Assembly: GCF_025231485.1 (NCBI RefSeq)
Contig: NZ_CP104003.1
Coordinates: 620,001 to 684,000 of the forward strand
DNA: 64,000 nt
Source of the DNA: Salinirubellus salinus
GTDB taxonomy: Archaea > Halobacteriota > Halobacteria > Halobacteriales > Haloarculaceae
Direction of reading: 5' to 3'
Shown here: positions 42,931-51,387 of the stretch, piece after piece
Layout: each line of letters opens with the position of its first letter
Position numbering within the stretch: position 1 is the stretch's first letter
Notes under the pieces: model-generated
Seen by the model: only the letters and a program-made list of their open reading frames with translations
The model's database searches: none
Told to the model about the DNA's origin: nothing
Translations under genes and position numbers: made by a program

Positions 42931-44190
42931 ATGACAGACGAAGCGAACCCCTTCGAGTCCCTGCAGGAGCAACTCGACGACGCTGCGGCGTACGTCGACG
43001 TATCCCCGGACGTGCTGGAGCGACTGAAGAACCCCGAACGCGTGCTCGAGACCAACCTCTCCATCGAGATGGACGACGGGAACCTCCGGACGTTCCGCGC
43101 CTTCCGCTCGCAGTTCAACGGCGACCGCGGCCCGTACAAGGGCGGTATCCGCTATCACCCCGGTGTCACCCGTGACGAGGTGAAGGCGCTCTCGGGATGG
43201 ATGGTCTACAAGTGCGCCGTCGTAGACATCCCCTACGGCGGTGGCAAGGGCGGTATCGCCGTCGACCCCCGCGAGCTCTCCGACGGCGAACTGGAGCGAC
43301 TCACTCGCGCGTTCGCGAAGGAACTCCGACCCATCATCGGCGAGGACAAGGACATCCCCGCCCCCGACGTGAACACCGGCCAGCGCGAGATGAACTGGAT
43401 CAAGGACACCTACGAGAAGCTCGAGAACACCACCGCCCCCGGCGTCATCACCGGGAAGGCGCTCGAGTCGGGCGGCAGCGAGGGCCGCGTCGAGGCCACG
43501 GGCCGCTCGACGATGCTCACCGCCCGCGAGGCGTTCGACTACCTCGGCAAGCGCATCGAGGGAGCCAGCGTCGCCGTCCAGGGCTACGGCAACGCCGGCA
43601 GCGTCGCCGCCCGCCTGCTCGAGTCACAGCTCGGTGCGAACGTCGTCGCCGTGTCGGACTCCTCGGGAGCCATCTACCACCCCGGTGGGCTGGACGCCGC
43701 CGCCGTCCGCAGTTACAAGGACGAGACCGGCTCCGTAACCGGCTACAGCGGCGCGAAGAGGGAACTCACGAACGAGGAACTGCTCACGCTCGACGTGGAC
43801 CTCCTCATCCCCGCGGCGCTGGAGAACGCCATCGACGGCGAACTCGCCCGTGACGTGCAGGCCGACATCGTCGTCGAGGCCGCCAACGGGCCACTCACCC
43901 CCGACGCCGACGACGTGCTGACCGAACGCGACGTGCAGGTCTTCCCCGACATCCTCGCCAACGCCGGCGGCGTCACCGTCTCGTACTTCGAGTGGGTCCA
44001 GAACCGACAGCGGTTCTACTGGCCCGAGTCCCGCGTGAACGAGGAACTCGAGCGGCACATCGTCGACGCGTTCGACGGCCTCGTCCGGGCCTACGAGAAC
44101 CACAACCTGCCGAACTTCCGGATGGCCGCGTACGTGGTGGCGATAGAGCGGGTGGTGAAGGCGTACCGGGAGGGCGGGACCTGGCCCTGA
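42931..44190 (+). CDS. gdhB: Glutamate dehydrogenase (Glu/Leu/Phe/Val family)
   Basis: A 419-residue amino acid dehydrogenase. The catalytic block [12 protein letters not shown] (about 69-80), [16 protein letters not shown] (about 92-107) with the substrate lysines, and the Rossmann segment [18 protein letters not shown] (about 213-230) are intact, as is the C-terminal [16 protein letters not shown]. It interconverts glutamate with 2-oxoglutarate and ammonia. The cofactor cannot be read with certainty. It follows the CitE-like gene by 96 bp; the symbol follows haloarchaeal usage and is tentative, because other paralogues exist in these genomes. Confidence 0.93.
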   Translation: MTDEANPFESLQEQLDDAAAYVDVSPDVLERLKNPERVLETNLSIEMDDGNLRTFRAFRSQFNGDRGPYKGGIRYHPGVTRDEVKALSGWMVYKCAVVDIPYGGGKGGIAVDPRELSDGELERLTRAFAKELRPIIGEDKDIPAPDVNTGQREMNWIKDTYEKLENTTAPGVITGKALESGGSEGRVEATGRSTMLTAREAFDYLGKRIEGASVAVQGYGNAGSVAARLLESQLGANVVAVSDSSGAIYHPGGLDAAAVRSYKDETGSVTGYSGAKRELTNEELLTLDVDLLIPAALENAIDGELARDVQADIVVEAANGPLTPDADDVLTERDVQVFPDILANAGGVTVSYFEWVQNRQRFYWPESRVNEELERHIVDAFDGLVRAYENHNLPNFRMAAYVVAIERVVKAYREGGTWP

Positions 44191-44436
44191 ACGTTTTTCA
44201 GCTCGGGTTCGCGCCGGAGACGGGAACCGCTCGCGCAAAACCGTCCCCAGAAATCGAAGATTTCTGATGGACCGTCCCCGGAACGGCGGAACCGTTCCGG
44301 TGTGCATGGAAGACTCTTCGCGTCTTCCATACTGCAGGAGAGCTCCGCTCTCCCGAACATTCACGAAGGAGGCGCTCCTCGCTCCGCTCGGCGCGGGTGG
44401 GTGTGCTGACCGCACCGCTCCGCACCGCCGCTGCGC
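44191..44436 (+). repeat. Convergent-intergenic hairpin repeat, copy 3, with four tandem perfect hairpins
   Basis: A 246-bp gene-free stretch between the converging gdhB and Nudix genes. It starts with a T-run (44193-44198) and CGCTCGCGCAAAAC, matching copy 2. Then come four perfect stems in a row: CAGAAATC/GATTTCTG with loop GAA (44248-44266), CCGGAACGG/CCGTTCCGG (44278-44300), ATGGAAGAC/GTCTTCCAT (44306-44330) and GGAGAGC/GCTCTCC with loop TCC (44337-44353). The rest (CTCGCTCCGCTCGG, GCGCGGGTGGGT, CTGACCGCACC) matches copies 1 and 2. The TTTGGATCCAAA palindrome is missing here. Confidence 0.7.
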
Positions 44437-44898
44437 TCAGTTCTGGTCGTTCACCACGTCCGCTAGCACGCCCACCACCTGCGGGAGCGTCTCTGCCGGT
44501 GGTGTCGCCGGGTCCACCCAGTCGTACCCCGTCACGCCCTCCCGGCCGTTCGGCGTGGGCTCGTCTAGCAGCCACGTCTCGTAGATGGTGTAGGTGGAGA
44601 CGACGCCCGGCTTCGACCGGTGGGCGTACTGGAAGCTCCCCCACGCGTCGGCGACGACGGAGTCACAGCCGAGTTCCTCGACGAGTTCACGCTGGAGTCC
44701 GCCGCGCAACGACTCGCTCGGCTCGACACCACCGCCGGGGAGCGTCCAGAACGGGGAGCCGTCGGCGTGGCGCTCCCGGACGAGCAGGACCCGGTCGCCG
44801 GTGCGGACGAGGGCTTTCGCCCCGCGCCGTTGCCCGGCGGAGACCGGTCCCGCCCCGGGACCGACGAACCCCTGTGGAGTGAACGACCTGTCAGCCAT
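44437..44898 (-). CDS. Nudix hydrolase
   Basis: A 153-residue Nudix protein. The box is complete: G56-x5-E62-x7-R70-E71-L72-x-E74-E75-x-G77, within GGGVEPSESLRGGLQRELVEELG. These enzymes hydrolyse nucleoside diphosphates linked to another group (oxidised nucleotides, ADP-ribose, NADH). The substrate is not evident. The ATG at 44898 is chosen because the frame upstream is open only as antisense to the mevalonate gene. The 3' end meets repeat copy 3. Confidence 0.88.
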   Translation of the reverse strand: MADRSFTPQGFVGPGAGPVSAGQRRGAKALVRTGDRVLLVRERHADGSPFWTLPGGGVEPSESLRGGLQRELVEELGCDSVVADAWGSFQYAHRSKPGVVSTYTIYETWLLDEPTPNGREGVTGYDWVDPATPPAETLPQVVGVLADVVNDQN

Positions 44899-45043
44899 AC
44901 CTTGCACGTACTGCGTACCCGATAGTAAGTAGACACCGGGTAATCGGTGCCGAAGCCTCGTTAACACCACCTTACGGACGCCCTCCCCGGTTGGCGCGTC
45001 GGGACCCGAACCCCTTAAGCGACTCACGCACGCCTCCTCGGCC

Positions 45044-46021
45044 ATGAAGGCCACCGCTCGCGCCCACCCCATCCAGGGACTCGTCAAGTACCACGGGATG
45101 CGTGACGAGGAACTCCGACTGCCGTACCACGACTCCATCAGCCTCTGTACCGCGCCGTCCGCCTCGACCACCACCGTCGAGTTCGGCGCGGTGGACGAGG
45201 ACGTCGTCGTCATCGACGGCGAGACGGTCGACGGCCGGGGCCTCGAGCGCGTCCTCCACGTCGTCGACCACGTCCGCGACCTCGCGGGCATCGACGACGC
45301 CGTCAGGTTCGAGAGCGAGTCGAACTTCCCGACCAACATCGGCTTCGGCTCCTCGTCCTCCGGGTTCGCCGCGGCCGCCGTCGCCGCCTGCGAGGCCGCC
45401 GGCCTCGACCTGACCCACGAGGAGATGTCGGCCATCGCCCGCCGTGGCTCCTCCTCGGCCGCCCGTGCCGTGACGGGCGCGTTCTCCCACCTCCGGACCG
45501 GGCTCAACGACGAGGACTGTCGCTCCGAGCGCATCCCCGTCCCCGACGAGTTCGAGGAGGACCTCCGCATCGTCGCCTGCGAGATCCCCGCGTTCAAACA
45601 CACCGAGGAGGCCCACAAGGAGGCCGCGGAGAGCCACATGTTCGAGGCACGGCTGGCACACATCCACGGCCAGATCGCCGAGATGCGCGACGGCCTCCGC
45701 CGTGCGGACTTCGACGACGTGTACGGGCTCGCCGAGGAGGACTCGCTCTCGCTGGCCGCGACGACGATGACCGGCCCCGCCGCGTGGGTCTACTGGAAGC
45801 CCGAGACGCTGGAGGTGTTCGAGACGGTCCGCGAACTCCGCCGCGAGGCGGACGTCCCGGTCTACTTCTCCGTCGACACCGGCGCGAGCGTCTACCTCAA
45901 CACCACGCGCGACGCCGTCGACGAGGTCCAGGCGGCCATCGAGGACCTCGGCATCGAGACGCGCGTCTGGAGATTGGGCGGCCCGGCCCGCGTCCTCGAC
46001 GAGTCCGAGGCACTGTTCTGA
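45044..46021 (+). CDS. mvaD: Phosphomevalonate decarboxylase (haloarchaeal mevalonate pathway)
   Basis: A 325-residue GHMP-family decarboxylase. It opens ATARAHPIQGLVKYHGMRDEELRLPYHDSISL, and the ATP loop is PTNIGFGSSSSGFAA (about 96-110). The family in haloarchaea includes the characterised Haloferax enzyme (HVO_1412), which decarboxylates mevalonate 5-phosphate to isopentenyl phosphate in the modified archaeal mevalonate route, rather than mevalonate diphosphate. That assignment is by family resemblance. Length fits (324-325 residues). The start directly follows a promoter-like spacer shared with the divergent Nudix gene. Confidence 0.88.
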   Translation: MKATARAHPIQGLVKYHGMRDEELRLPYHDSISLCTAPSASTTTVEFGAVDEDVVVIDGETVDGRGLERVLHVVDHVRDLAGIDDAVRFESESNFPTNIGFGSSSSGFAAAAVAACEAAGLDLTHEEMSAIARRGSSSAARAVTGAFSHLRTGLNDEDCRSERIPVPDEFEEDLRIVACEIPAFKHTEEAHKEAAESHMFEARLAHIHGQIAEMRDGLRRADFDDVYGLAEEDSLSLAATTMTGPAAWVYWKPETLEVFETVRELRREADVPVYFSVDTGASVYLNTTRDAVDEVQAAIEDLGIETRVWRLGGPARVLDESEALF

Positions 46022-46093
46022 GGTGCAGCGCTCGTTCGAGCGCACGCCAAGTGAGCCGCCATAGCCGCACGTGACGTAGATGTCGCCACTATC

Positions 46094-46858
46094 GTGAGTT
46101 CCGTCTCAGACACCCGATACGGCCCCGAACTGCCCGGTGACGACGCGGGACGGGCCCGGACCGGCCGCGGCCGCGTCCGCGCCCTCTTCGTGGCCGTCCT
46201 CCTGACCGCCGTCGGTCTCGGCGCCGGTACCCTGCTGGGTGCCGTCCCGGTGGTCGTCGAGGTGGTCCGTTCCGGTACCGCAGAGTTCGGCGTGGGCCTC
46301 CTCGTGACCAGCCTCGTGTTCACGATGCTCGGCTACGCGCTCGTGGGCGGGCTGTACGCCCGCCGCTACCTCCGTGTCGAGGTCCGCGTCCCGACGAGAC
46401 GTGACCTCCTCTGGACCGTCGCGGGCCTGTTCGGCACGCTCGCTGCCATCACCATCCTCGGGCTCGCCGCGTTCAGCCTCGGCCTGCAGGGCGCCCCGAA
46501 CAGCGTCGGCGTCGCCGGACAGGAGGCACCCGTCTTCCTCCTCGCCGTCGCCGTCCTCTCCATCCTGCTCGTCGGTCCCGCCGAGGAACTCCTCTTCCGC
46601 GGGGCCATCCAGGGACGACTCCGCGAGTCGTTCGGCCCGGTCGGCGCCATCCTCGGCGCGAGCATCCTGTTCGGGAGCATCCACCTCGTCGCCGTCGTCG
46701 GGACGCTCGGCGAGTCGCTGGTCTCCGTCGGCCTCATCACCGTCGTCTCGCTCGTGCTGGGGTACGTCTACGAGCGCACCCGGAACGTCGTCGTCCCCGC
46801 GCTCGTCCACGGGTTCTACAACGCGACGTTGCTGACACTGTCGTACCTCGCGCTCTGA
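46094..46858 (+). CDS. CPBP-family (CAAX-like) intramembrane metalloprotease
   Basis: A 254-residue membrane protein with eight or so helices. The Abi/CPBP motifs are intact: E164-E165 and Arg169 in GPAEELLFRGA, H197 in FGSIH and H239/N243 in HGFYN. In eukaryotes and yeasts the relatives are CAAX proteases; in prokaryotes the targets vary and are unknown. It begins at GTG 46094, 72 bp after the mevalonate gene on the same strand. The 16-bp gap to the convergent dehydrogenase leaves no room for a separate terminator. Confidence 0.85.
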   Translation: MSSVSDTRYGPELPGDDAGRARTGRGRVRALFVAVLLTAVGLGAGTLLGAVPVVVEVVRSGTAEFGVGLLVTSLVFTMLGYALVGGLYARRYLRVEVRVPTRRDLLWTVAGLFGTLAAITILGLAAFSLGLQGAPNSVGVAGQEAPVFLLAVAVLSILLVGPAEELLFRGAIQGRLRESFGPVGAILGASILFGSIHLVAVVGTLGESLVSVGLITVVSLVLGYVYERTRNVVVPALVHGFYNATLLTLSYLAL

Positions 46859-46874
46859 GGTCGGCAGCGCCGAC

Positions 46875-48350
46875 TCAGGCGTCCGGCCAGCGTTCGATGT
46901 ACACCGTCTGGTCCGTGTAGAACCGCACCGCGTCGTCGGCCTGCGCGTGCAGGTCACCGAAGAACGACGCCTTCTCGCCGCCGAAGTGGAAGAACGCCAT
47001 CGGGGCCGCGGTGCCCGCGTTGACCGCGAGGTTGCCGGCGTCGGCCTCTCGTCGGAACCGCTGGGCCTCCCCACCGCGGCCGGTGAACAGACTGGCGGCG
47101 TTGCCGAACTCGCTCCCGTTCAGCACCGAGAGCGCCTCGTCCATCCCCGACACCGACGTGAGGGCCACGACGGGGCCGAACACCTCCTCGCGGGCCACCC
47201 GCATCGCGGGGTCCACGTCGGCGAGGACGGTCGGACCCATGTAGACGCCGTCCTCGTGGCCCGACACCACCACGTCTCGCCCGTCGACGAGCAGGCGGGC
47301 GCCCGCGTCGACGCTCTCCTCGACGAACCCCTCGACCCGCTCGCGGTGTTCCTCCGTGATGAGTGCGCCCACGTCCGGGTCGTCCGGACCGTACCCCACC
47401 GTCTGGGCCTCGGCCGCCGCTGCCACCTGCTCGCAGAAGTCGTCGTAGACGTCCTCGAAGACGCAGATCACGTCGTTGGCGAGACATCGCTCGCCCGCGC
47501 AGGCACAGGCCGAGGAGACGGTCTGCTCCGCGGCGAACGCGAGGTCGGCGGAGTCGCTCACGAGGACGTGGTTCTTCGCGCCGCCCTGTGCCTGTACGCG
47601 TTTCCCCGTCGCGGCGGCACGCTCGTAGACGTGTTCGGCCACGGGCGTCGACCCGACGAACGAGACGCCCGCGACACCCGGGTGGTCGAGGATGGCGTTC
47701 ACGGTGTCCGCCTGGCCGTTGACGAGGTTCACCACGCCGTCGGGGATGCCGGCCTCCTCACAGAGTTCGACGATGCGCCGCGGCGTGTGCGGGTCGCGCT
47801 CGCTCGGCTTCAACAGGAGTGCGTTCCCCGTCGCCACCGCGTGGGGCAGGAACCAGAGGGGGATCATCCCGGGGAAGTTGAACGGCGTGATGGCGGCGAA
47901 CACGCCCAGCGGCTGGCGGATGCCGCTCTCGTCGATGCCGGGCGCCGCCCGCTCGACGATGCCGGAGCCCTGCTTCAGGAGGGTCGGCATCCCACACGCG
48001 ACCTCGACGTTCTCGATTCCCCGGCGGAGTTCGCCCTTCGCCTCGGAGAACGTCTTGCCGTGCTCCGTCGCGAGCAACGTCGCCAGTTCGTCCTGGTGGT
48101 CCTCCAGCAGCGCCTTCAGCCGGAACAGCGGCTGGACGCGCTCCTCGACCGGCCGGCGCGACCACTCCGCGTACGCCTCTGTCGCGGCCGCGACCGCGGC
48201 GTCCACGTCCGCCTCGGTGCTGACCGTCACCGCACCCATCGATTCGCCGGAGCCGGGGTCTGTCACGGGTATCGGGTCGCCTGCGCCCGTCGTCCACTCG
48301 CCTCCGACGAAGTTCCGAACCGTCCCGGACCGGAGTTCCTCCATTGCCAT
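46875..48350 (-). CDS. mmsA: Methylmalonate-semialdehyde dehydrogenase (CoA-acylating)
   Basis: A 491-residue aldehyde dehydrogenase of the CoA-acylating MMSDH group. The marks are FNFPGMIPLWFLPHAVATGN (about 160-179), the FVGSTPVAEHVY strand, the catalytic Cys block SACACAGERCLAN and GGEKASFFGDLHAQ near the end. It turns methylmalonate semialdehyde into propionyl-CoA (valine and pyrimidine degradation) or malonate semialdehyde into acetyl-CoA. The ATG at 48350 is chosen over a GTG at 48365 and an ATG at 48344. Propionyl-CoA production would link to the carboxylase gene at 37851. Confidence 0.92.
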   Translation of the reverse strand: MAMEELRSGTVRNFVGGEWTTGAGDPIPVTDPGSGESMGAVTVSTEADVDAAVAAATEAYAEWSRRPVEERVQPLFRLKALLEDHQDELATLLATEHGKTFSEAKGELRRGIENVEVACGMPTLLKQGSGIVERAAPGIDESGIRQPLGVFAAITPFNFPGMIPLWFLPHAVATGNALLLKPSERDPHTPRRIVELCEEAGIPDGVVNLVNGQADTVNAILDHPGVAGVSFVGSTPVAEHVYERAAATGKRVQAQGGAKNHVLVSDSADLAFAAEQTVSSACACAGERCLANDVICVFEDVYDDFCEQVAAAAEAQTVGYGPDDPDVGALITEEHRERVEGFVEESVDAGARLLVDGRDVVVSGHEDGVYMGPTVLADVDPAMRVAREEVFGPVVALTSVSGMDEALSVLNGSEFGNAASLFTGRGGEAQRFRREADAGNLAVNAGTAAPMAFFHFGGEKASFFGDLHAQADDAVRFYTDQTVYIERWPDA

Positions 48351-48426
48351 GTCGCGGCGTATCACGCCACCCGTATAAGTACTCCCGAGTCGGCAGTCTC
48401 AAACGCTCGACGGCCCAAGTTCGAGT

Positions 48427-49590
48427 ATGCGCGTCGTCGTCCTCGGAGCCGGATACGCCGGTCTGACCGCCGCTCGCCGTCTCGAACGTTCCCTCCCCGA
48501 CGCGGAGGTGGTCGTCGTCGACCAGTCGCCGGACCACCTCGTCCAGCACGAGCTCCACCGGGTCGTCCGCCGCCCGTCGCTGGCCGAGGAGATCACCGTC
48601 CCACTGGACGCCGTCCTCGCGCGGGCCGAGGTGCGGCAGGCCCGGGTAGCGGAGGTCGACGCCGACGCCGGTATGGTGGAACTCGACGACGGGACGCTCG
48701 AGTACGACTACGGCGTCTTCGCGCTGGGGGCGCAGACGGCGTACTACGACCTCCCCGGCCTCGAGGAGCACGCCGTCCCCCTGAAGCGGCTCGAACACGC
48801 CCGCGAGATCCGCGACCAGTTCCTGTCGGGGGACGGTCGGCAGGGCGAGACCGGCCGGTCCGACGGCGACCGGCACGCCGTCGTCGGTGGCGCGGGGCTC
48901 TCAGGCGTGCAGGTGGCTGGCGAACTCGCCGCGCTGGCCGAGGAGGAGGGGCTGGACGCGACGGTGACGCTCGTCGAGCAGTTCGACGAGGTGGCGCCGA
49001 ACTTCGACGCCGCGTTCCAGACGGCCGTCCGCGAGGAACTGGAGGCGCGAGACGTGCAGGTCCGGACCGGCGTGGCCGTCGAGCGCGCCACCGAAGACAC
49101 CGTCGAGCTCGCGGACGGGACCGACCTGCCCTTCGACACGTTCGTCTGGGCCGGCGGCCTGCGTGGTTCGGACCCGGCCCCGGACCGACCCGTCGTCCGC
49201 GCGGACCTGCGACTCGGTGAGCGCACGTTCGGCGTGGGTGACGCCGTCCGTGTCGTCGACGCGGACGGCGAGGCGGTGCCGGCGAGCGCGGCCGCGGCCA
49301 TCAGGTCGGCGCCGGTGGCGGCGACCAACGTGACGCGACTGGCACGCCACGAGGCGAGCGGGGCCGGTGGCTTCCCGCCACGACTGGACCGTTACGACAC
49401 GAACGTACCGGGGTGGGTCGTCAGCGTCGGCGACGGCGCCGTCGCGCAGGTGGGGCCGACCATCCTCCGGGGACAGGCCGCCCGTGCGGCAAAGGCCACC
49501 GTCGGCGCCGGATACCTCGGGTCGCTCGGGGCGGTCTCGAACGCCTCGGACCTCGTCCGCGAGGAACTCGGTCTCGGCGCGGACGACTGA
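48427..49590 (+). CDS. FAD-dependent NAD(P)/quinone oxidoreductase (NDH-2-like)
   Basis: A 387-residue two-dinucleotide-domain flavoprotein. FAD motif VVVLGAGYAGLTAAR (about 3-17), an ALGAQTAYYDLPG block, and the NAD motif VVGGAGLSGVQVAGEL (about 151-166) are present. It is of the type-II NADH dehydrogenase or sulfide:quinone reductase group. It has no disulphide CxxC pair, so a dihydrolipoamide-type reaction is unlikely. A role in NADH re-oxidation at the membrane is likely, the acceptor is unproven. Confidence 0.87.
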   Translation: MRVVVLGAGYAGLTAARRLERSLPDAEVVVVDQSPDHLVQHELHRVVRRPSLAEEITVPLDAVLARAEVRQARVAEVDADAGMVELDDGTLEYDYGVFALGAQTAYYDLPGLEEHAVPLKRLEHAREIRDQFLSGDGRQGETGRSDGDRHAVVGGAGLSGVQVAGELAALAEEEGLDATVTLVEQFDEVAPNFDAAFQTAVREELEARDVQVRTGVAVERATEDTVELADGTDLPFDTFVWAGGLRGSDPAPDRPVVRADLRLGERTFGVGDAVRVVDADGEAVPASAAAAIRSAPVAATNVTRLARHEASGAGGFPPRLDRYDTNVPGWVVSVGDGAVAQVGPTILRGQAARAAKATVGAGYLGSLGAVSNASDLVREELGLGADD

Positions 49591-49596
49591 GTCGAC

Positions 49597-49833
49597 TCAG
49601 TCGCCGGCCTCGTCTGATTCGTCGGTCGAGACGTCGTCGGGTTCGGTGCTCTTCATCGCGACGACGAGTGCGACAGTGCCGAGCGCGAGGAGCCCACCGA
49701 GTAGCGCCAGTTCGAGGACGGTGCCGTCGGCGCCCCCACCGCCGTCGTGGAGGCCGCTCGCGGCGACGACCACCACGAGGACGAGCAGGAGGACGTTCGT
49801 GACCGACCGGCGCGTGAGGAGTGGCGGGGACAT
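49597..49833 (-). CDS. Small two-helix membrane protein
   Basis: A 78-residue protein with hydrophobic segments at about 10-27 and 39-58, a Gly-rich loop between and an acidic C-terminal tail (TEPDDVSTDESDEAGD). It ends 6 bp from the stop of the convergent flavoprotein gene. I recognise no family. The next small membrane protein gene lies 60 bp upstream on the same strand. Confidence 0.5.
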   Translation of the reverse strand: MSPPLLTRRSVTNVLLLVLVVVVAASGLHDGGGGADGTVLELALLGGLLALGTVALVVAMKSTEPDDVSTDESDEAGD

Positions 49834-49893
49834 CTCGGTCGGGAACGCGGCGGCCGCGGGGAAGTCGGTTCAGGCCCGCGGTTCCGGCGCCGG

Positions 49894-50253
49894 TCAGACG
49901 CCCGGGACGCCCGTCGCCTCGAACGAGGTCACGCCGACCGTCGCGAGGAGGTACAGGACGACGAGGACGGCCACCCACGCGACCAGCGCGATACCGCCGG
50001 CCGCCAGCCACCCGACGCCGTACCGTAAGCGGATGACGAGCAGGTAGGCGAGGAGCACCAGCACCGGCCCGAGCAGTGGGATACCACCGACGACGGTGTT
50101 GACGACGGCCCAGACGATGGCGCCCAGCGCCGCCGTGACGACGGCGTGGCCGTAGTCCTTCGACGACGCGATGACCATCGCACCGACGTGGATGCCGAGG
50201 CCACCGATGAGGAGGCTGGCGACGAAGACGACGACGTTGTCGAGGACTGCCAT
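49894..50253 (-). CDS. Small membrane protein with four helices
   Basis: A 119-residue hydrophobic protein with four predicted helices (about 5-24, 36-58, 60-73 and 82-104) and almost no soluble part. The Ala/Gly/Val-rich make-up and a conserved-looking GHAVVTAALGAIVWAVVN segment recall haloarchaeal small transport-like proteins, but there is no function to assign. It lies upstream of the 78-residue gene on the same strand and probably shares its transcript. Confidence 0.6.
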   Translation of the reverse strand: MAVLDNVVVFVASLLIGGLGIHVGAMVIASSKDYGHAVVTAALGAIVWAVVNTVVGGIPLLGPVLVLLAYLLVIRLRYGVGWLAAGGIALVAWVAVLVVLYLLATVGVTSFEATGVPGV

Positions 50254-50336
50254 GGCGCCGACACTCGGCCCGCCACACTCAAACTACCGGCCATGTGTGA
50301 ACCTACTGTTATGTGTGCCTCGTTCACAGGTGTCGT

Positions 50337-50438
50337 ATGGGTCTGGAAGCCTCCGTCTACGGCGCAGCGGCGTTGACGATACTCGGCCTCCTGATCGGTG
50401 GGTGGCTGCTGGCGCGTTCGGCCCGCTGGCGGTTCTGA
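50337..50438 (+). CDS. 33-residue single-helix microprotein
   Basis: A very short frame, ATG to TGA, encoding 33 residues. Residues 8-26 are one hydrophobic helix (YGAAALTILGLLIGGWLLA), and the tail is positively charged with aromatic residues (RSARWRF), as in a typical single-pass membrane peptide. A weak TATA-like TTATG ends 23 nt before the start. It lies alone in the 217-bp gap between the divergent genes at 50253 and 50471. Its reality rests only on composition and spacing. Confidence 0.4.
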   Translation: MGLEASVYGAAALTILGLLIGGWLLARSARWRF

Positions 50439-50470
50439 GCGCGGCGCGAGCGAACCGGCCGTGACCGGGG

Positions 50471-51271
50471 TCAGCTATCGCGCGCGGCGGCCACCAGCGA
50501 CGCGACGCGCTCCGGGTCGACGGGGGCCGTCGTCTCCCCGCCCTCCTTGAGCGCGGTCCCGACGATGGCGCCGTCGGCGGTCTCGAGGGTCGTCCCCACC
50601 GTCTCGGCCGTGACACCGCTCCCGACGAGCAGGGGGACGCCGAGGTCTCCGGTCACCGTCGCGACCCGTTCGAGGTCACTCGCGGCCGTCACCTCGCCCG
50701 TCCCGGGCCCGGAGACGACGACGCCGTCCGCCAGTCCGCGCTCGACGGCCTCCCGTGCCTCGCGCGCGACGGCCTCCGCGCCCTCCCCACCCGCACCGAG
50801 CGGTACCGAGTGTTTCACCCCCACGTCGGCGAACACAGACACGTCGGCGTCGAGCGTCTCGCGCAGGCGCATCGTCTCGTGGGCCCGGCCCTCGATGACC
50901 CCCTGATCGGTGACGCGCGCGCCGACGTGGACGTTGACGCGGACGAACGTGGCACCCGTCGCGGCGGCCACGGCCAGCGCAGACTGCACGTCGTTGCGGA
51001 GCACGTTCACCCCGACGGGGCACTCGACGGTGCGCGTGACGGCGTCGACGAGGTGGGTCGTCGAGGCCACGACGTGACGGGGAACCCGGTCCGGGTAGAA
51101 CGGGGCGTCCCCGAAGTTCTCGACGAGGACGGCGTCGACGCCGCCCGCCTCCAGCGCCCGCGCGTCGGCGAGCGCCCGCTCACGAACCGCCGTCAGCGAC
51201 CCCTCGTGGCCCGGTGCGCCGGGGAGCGCCGGCAGGTGGACCATCCCGACGATGGTGTTCTCGAAGTTCAT
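50471..51271 (-). CDS. BtpA/SgcQ family protein
   Basis: A 266-residue TIM-barrel protein of the BtpA/SgcQ family. The signs are GMVHLPALPGAPGH (about 9-22), VLVENFGDAPFYP (about 47-59), FVRVNVHVGARVTDQGVIEG (about 107-126) and the late GVVVSGPGTGEVT. In cyanobacteria BtpA stabilises photosystem I, but archaeal members have no photosystem, so the role must be different, perhaps a sugar- or nucleoside-phosphate-related enzyme. The ATG at 51271 starts MNFENTIVGMVH as in the family. Confidence 0.88.
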   Translation of the reverse strand: MNFENTIVGMVHLPALPGAPGHEGSLTAVRERALADARALEAGGVDAVLVENFGDAPFYPDRVPRHVVASTTHLVDAVTRTVECPVGVNVLRNDVQSALAVAAATGATFVRVNVHVGARVTDQGVIEGRAHETMRLRETLDADVSVFADVGVKHSVPLGAGGEGAEAVAREAREAVERGLADGVVVSGPGTGEVTAASDLERVATVTGDLGVPLLVGSGVTAETVGTTLETADGAIVGTALKEGGETTAPVDPERVASLVAAARDS

Positions 51272-51387
51272 ACCGTTCCGTATCGTGGGGGCCACAAGAA
51301 CCCGAGGACCTCCCGTCTCGGTGCGCTCGCCTCGGTGACGGAGAGGGCGTGTCCCTCGATGCGGTTCGGCGGGCGGTCCGCGGTCGG

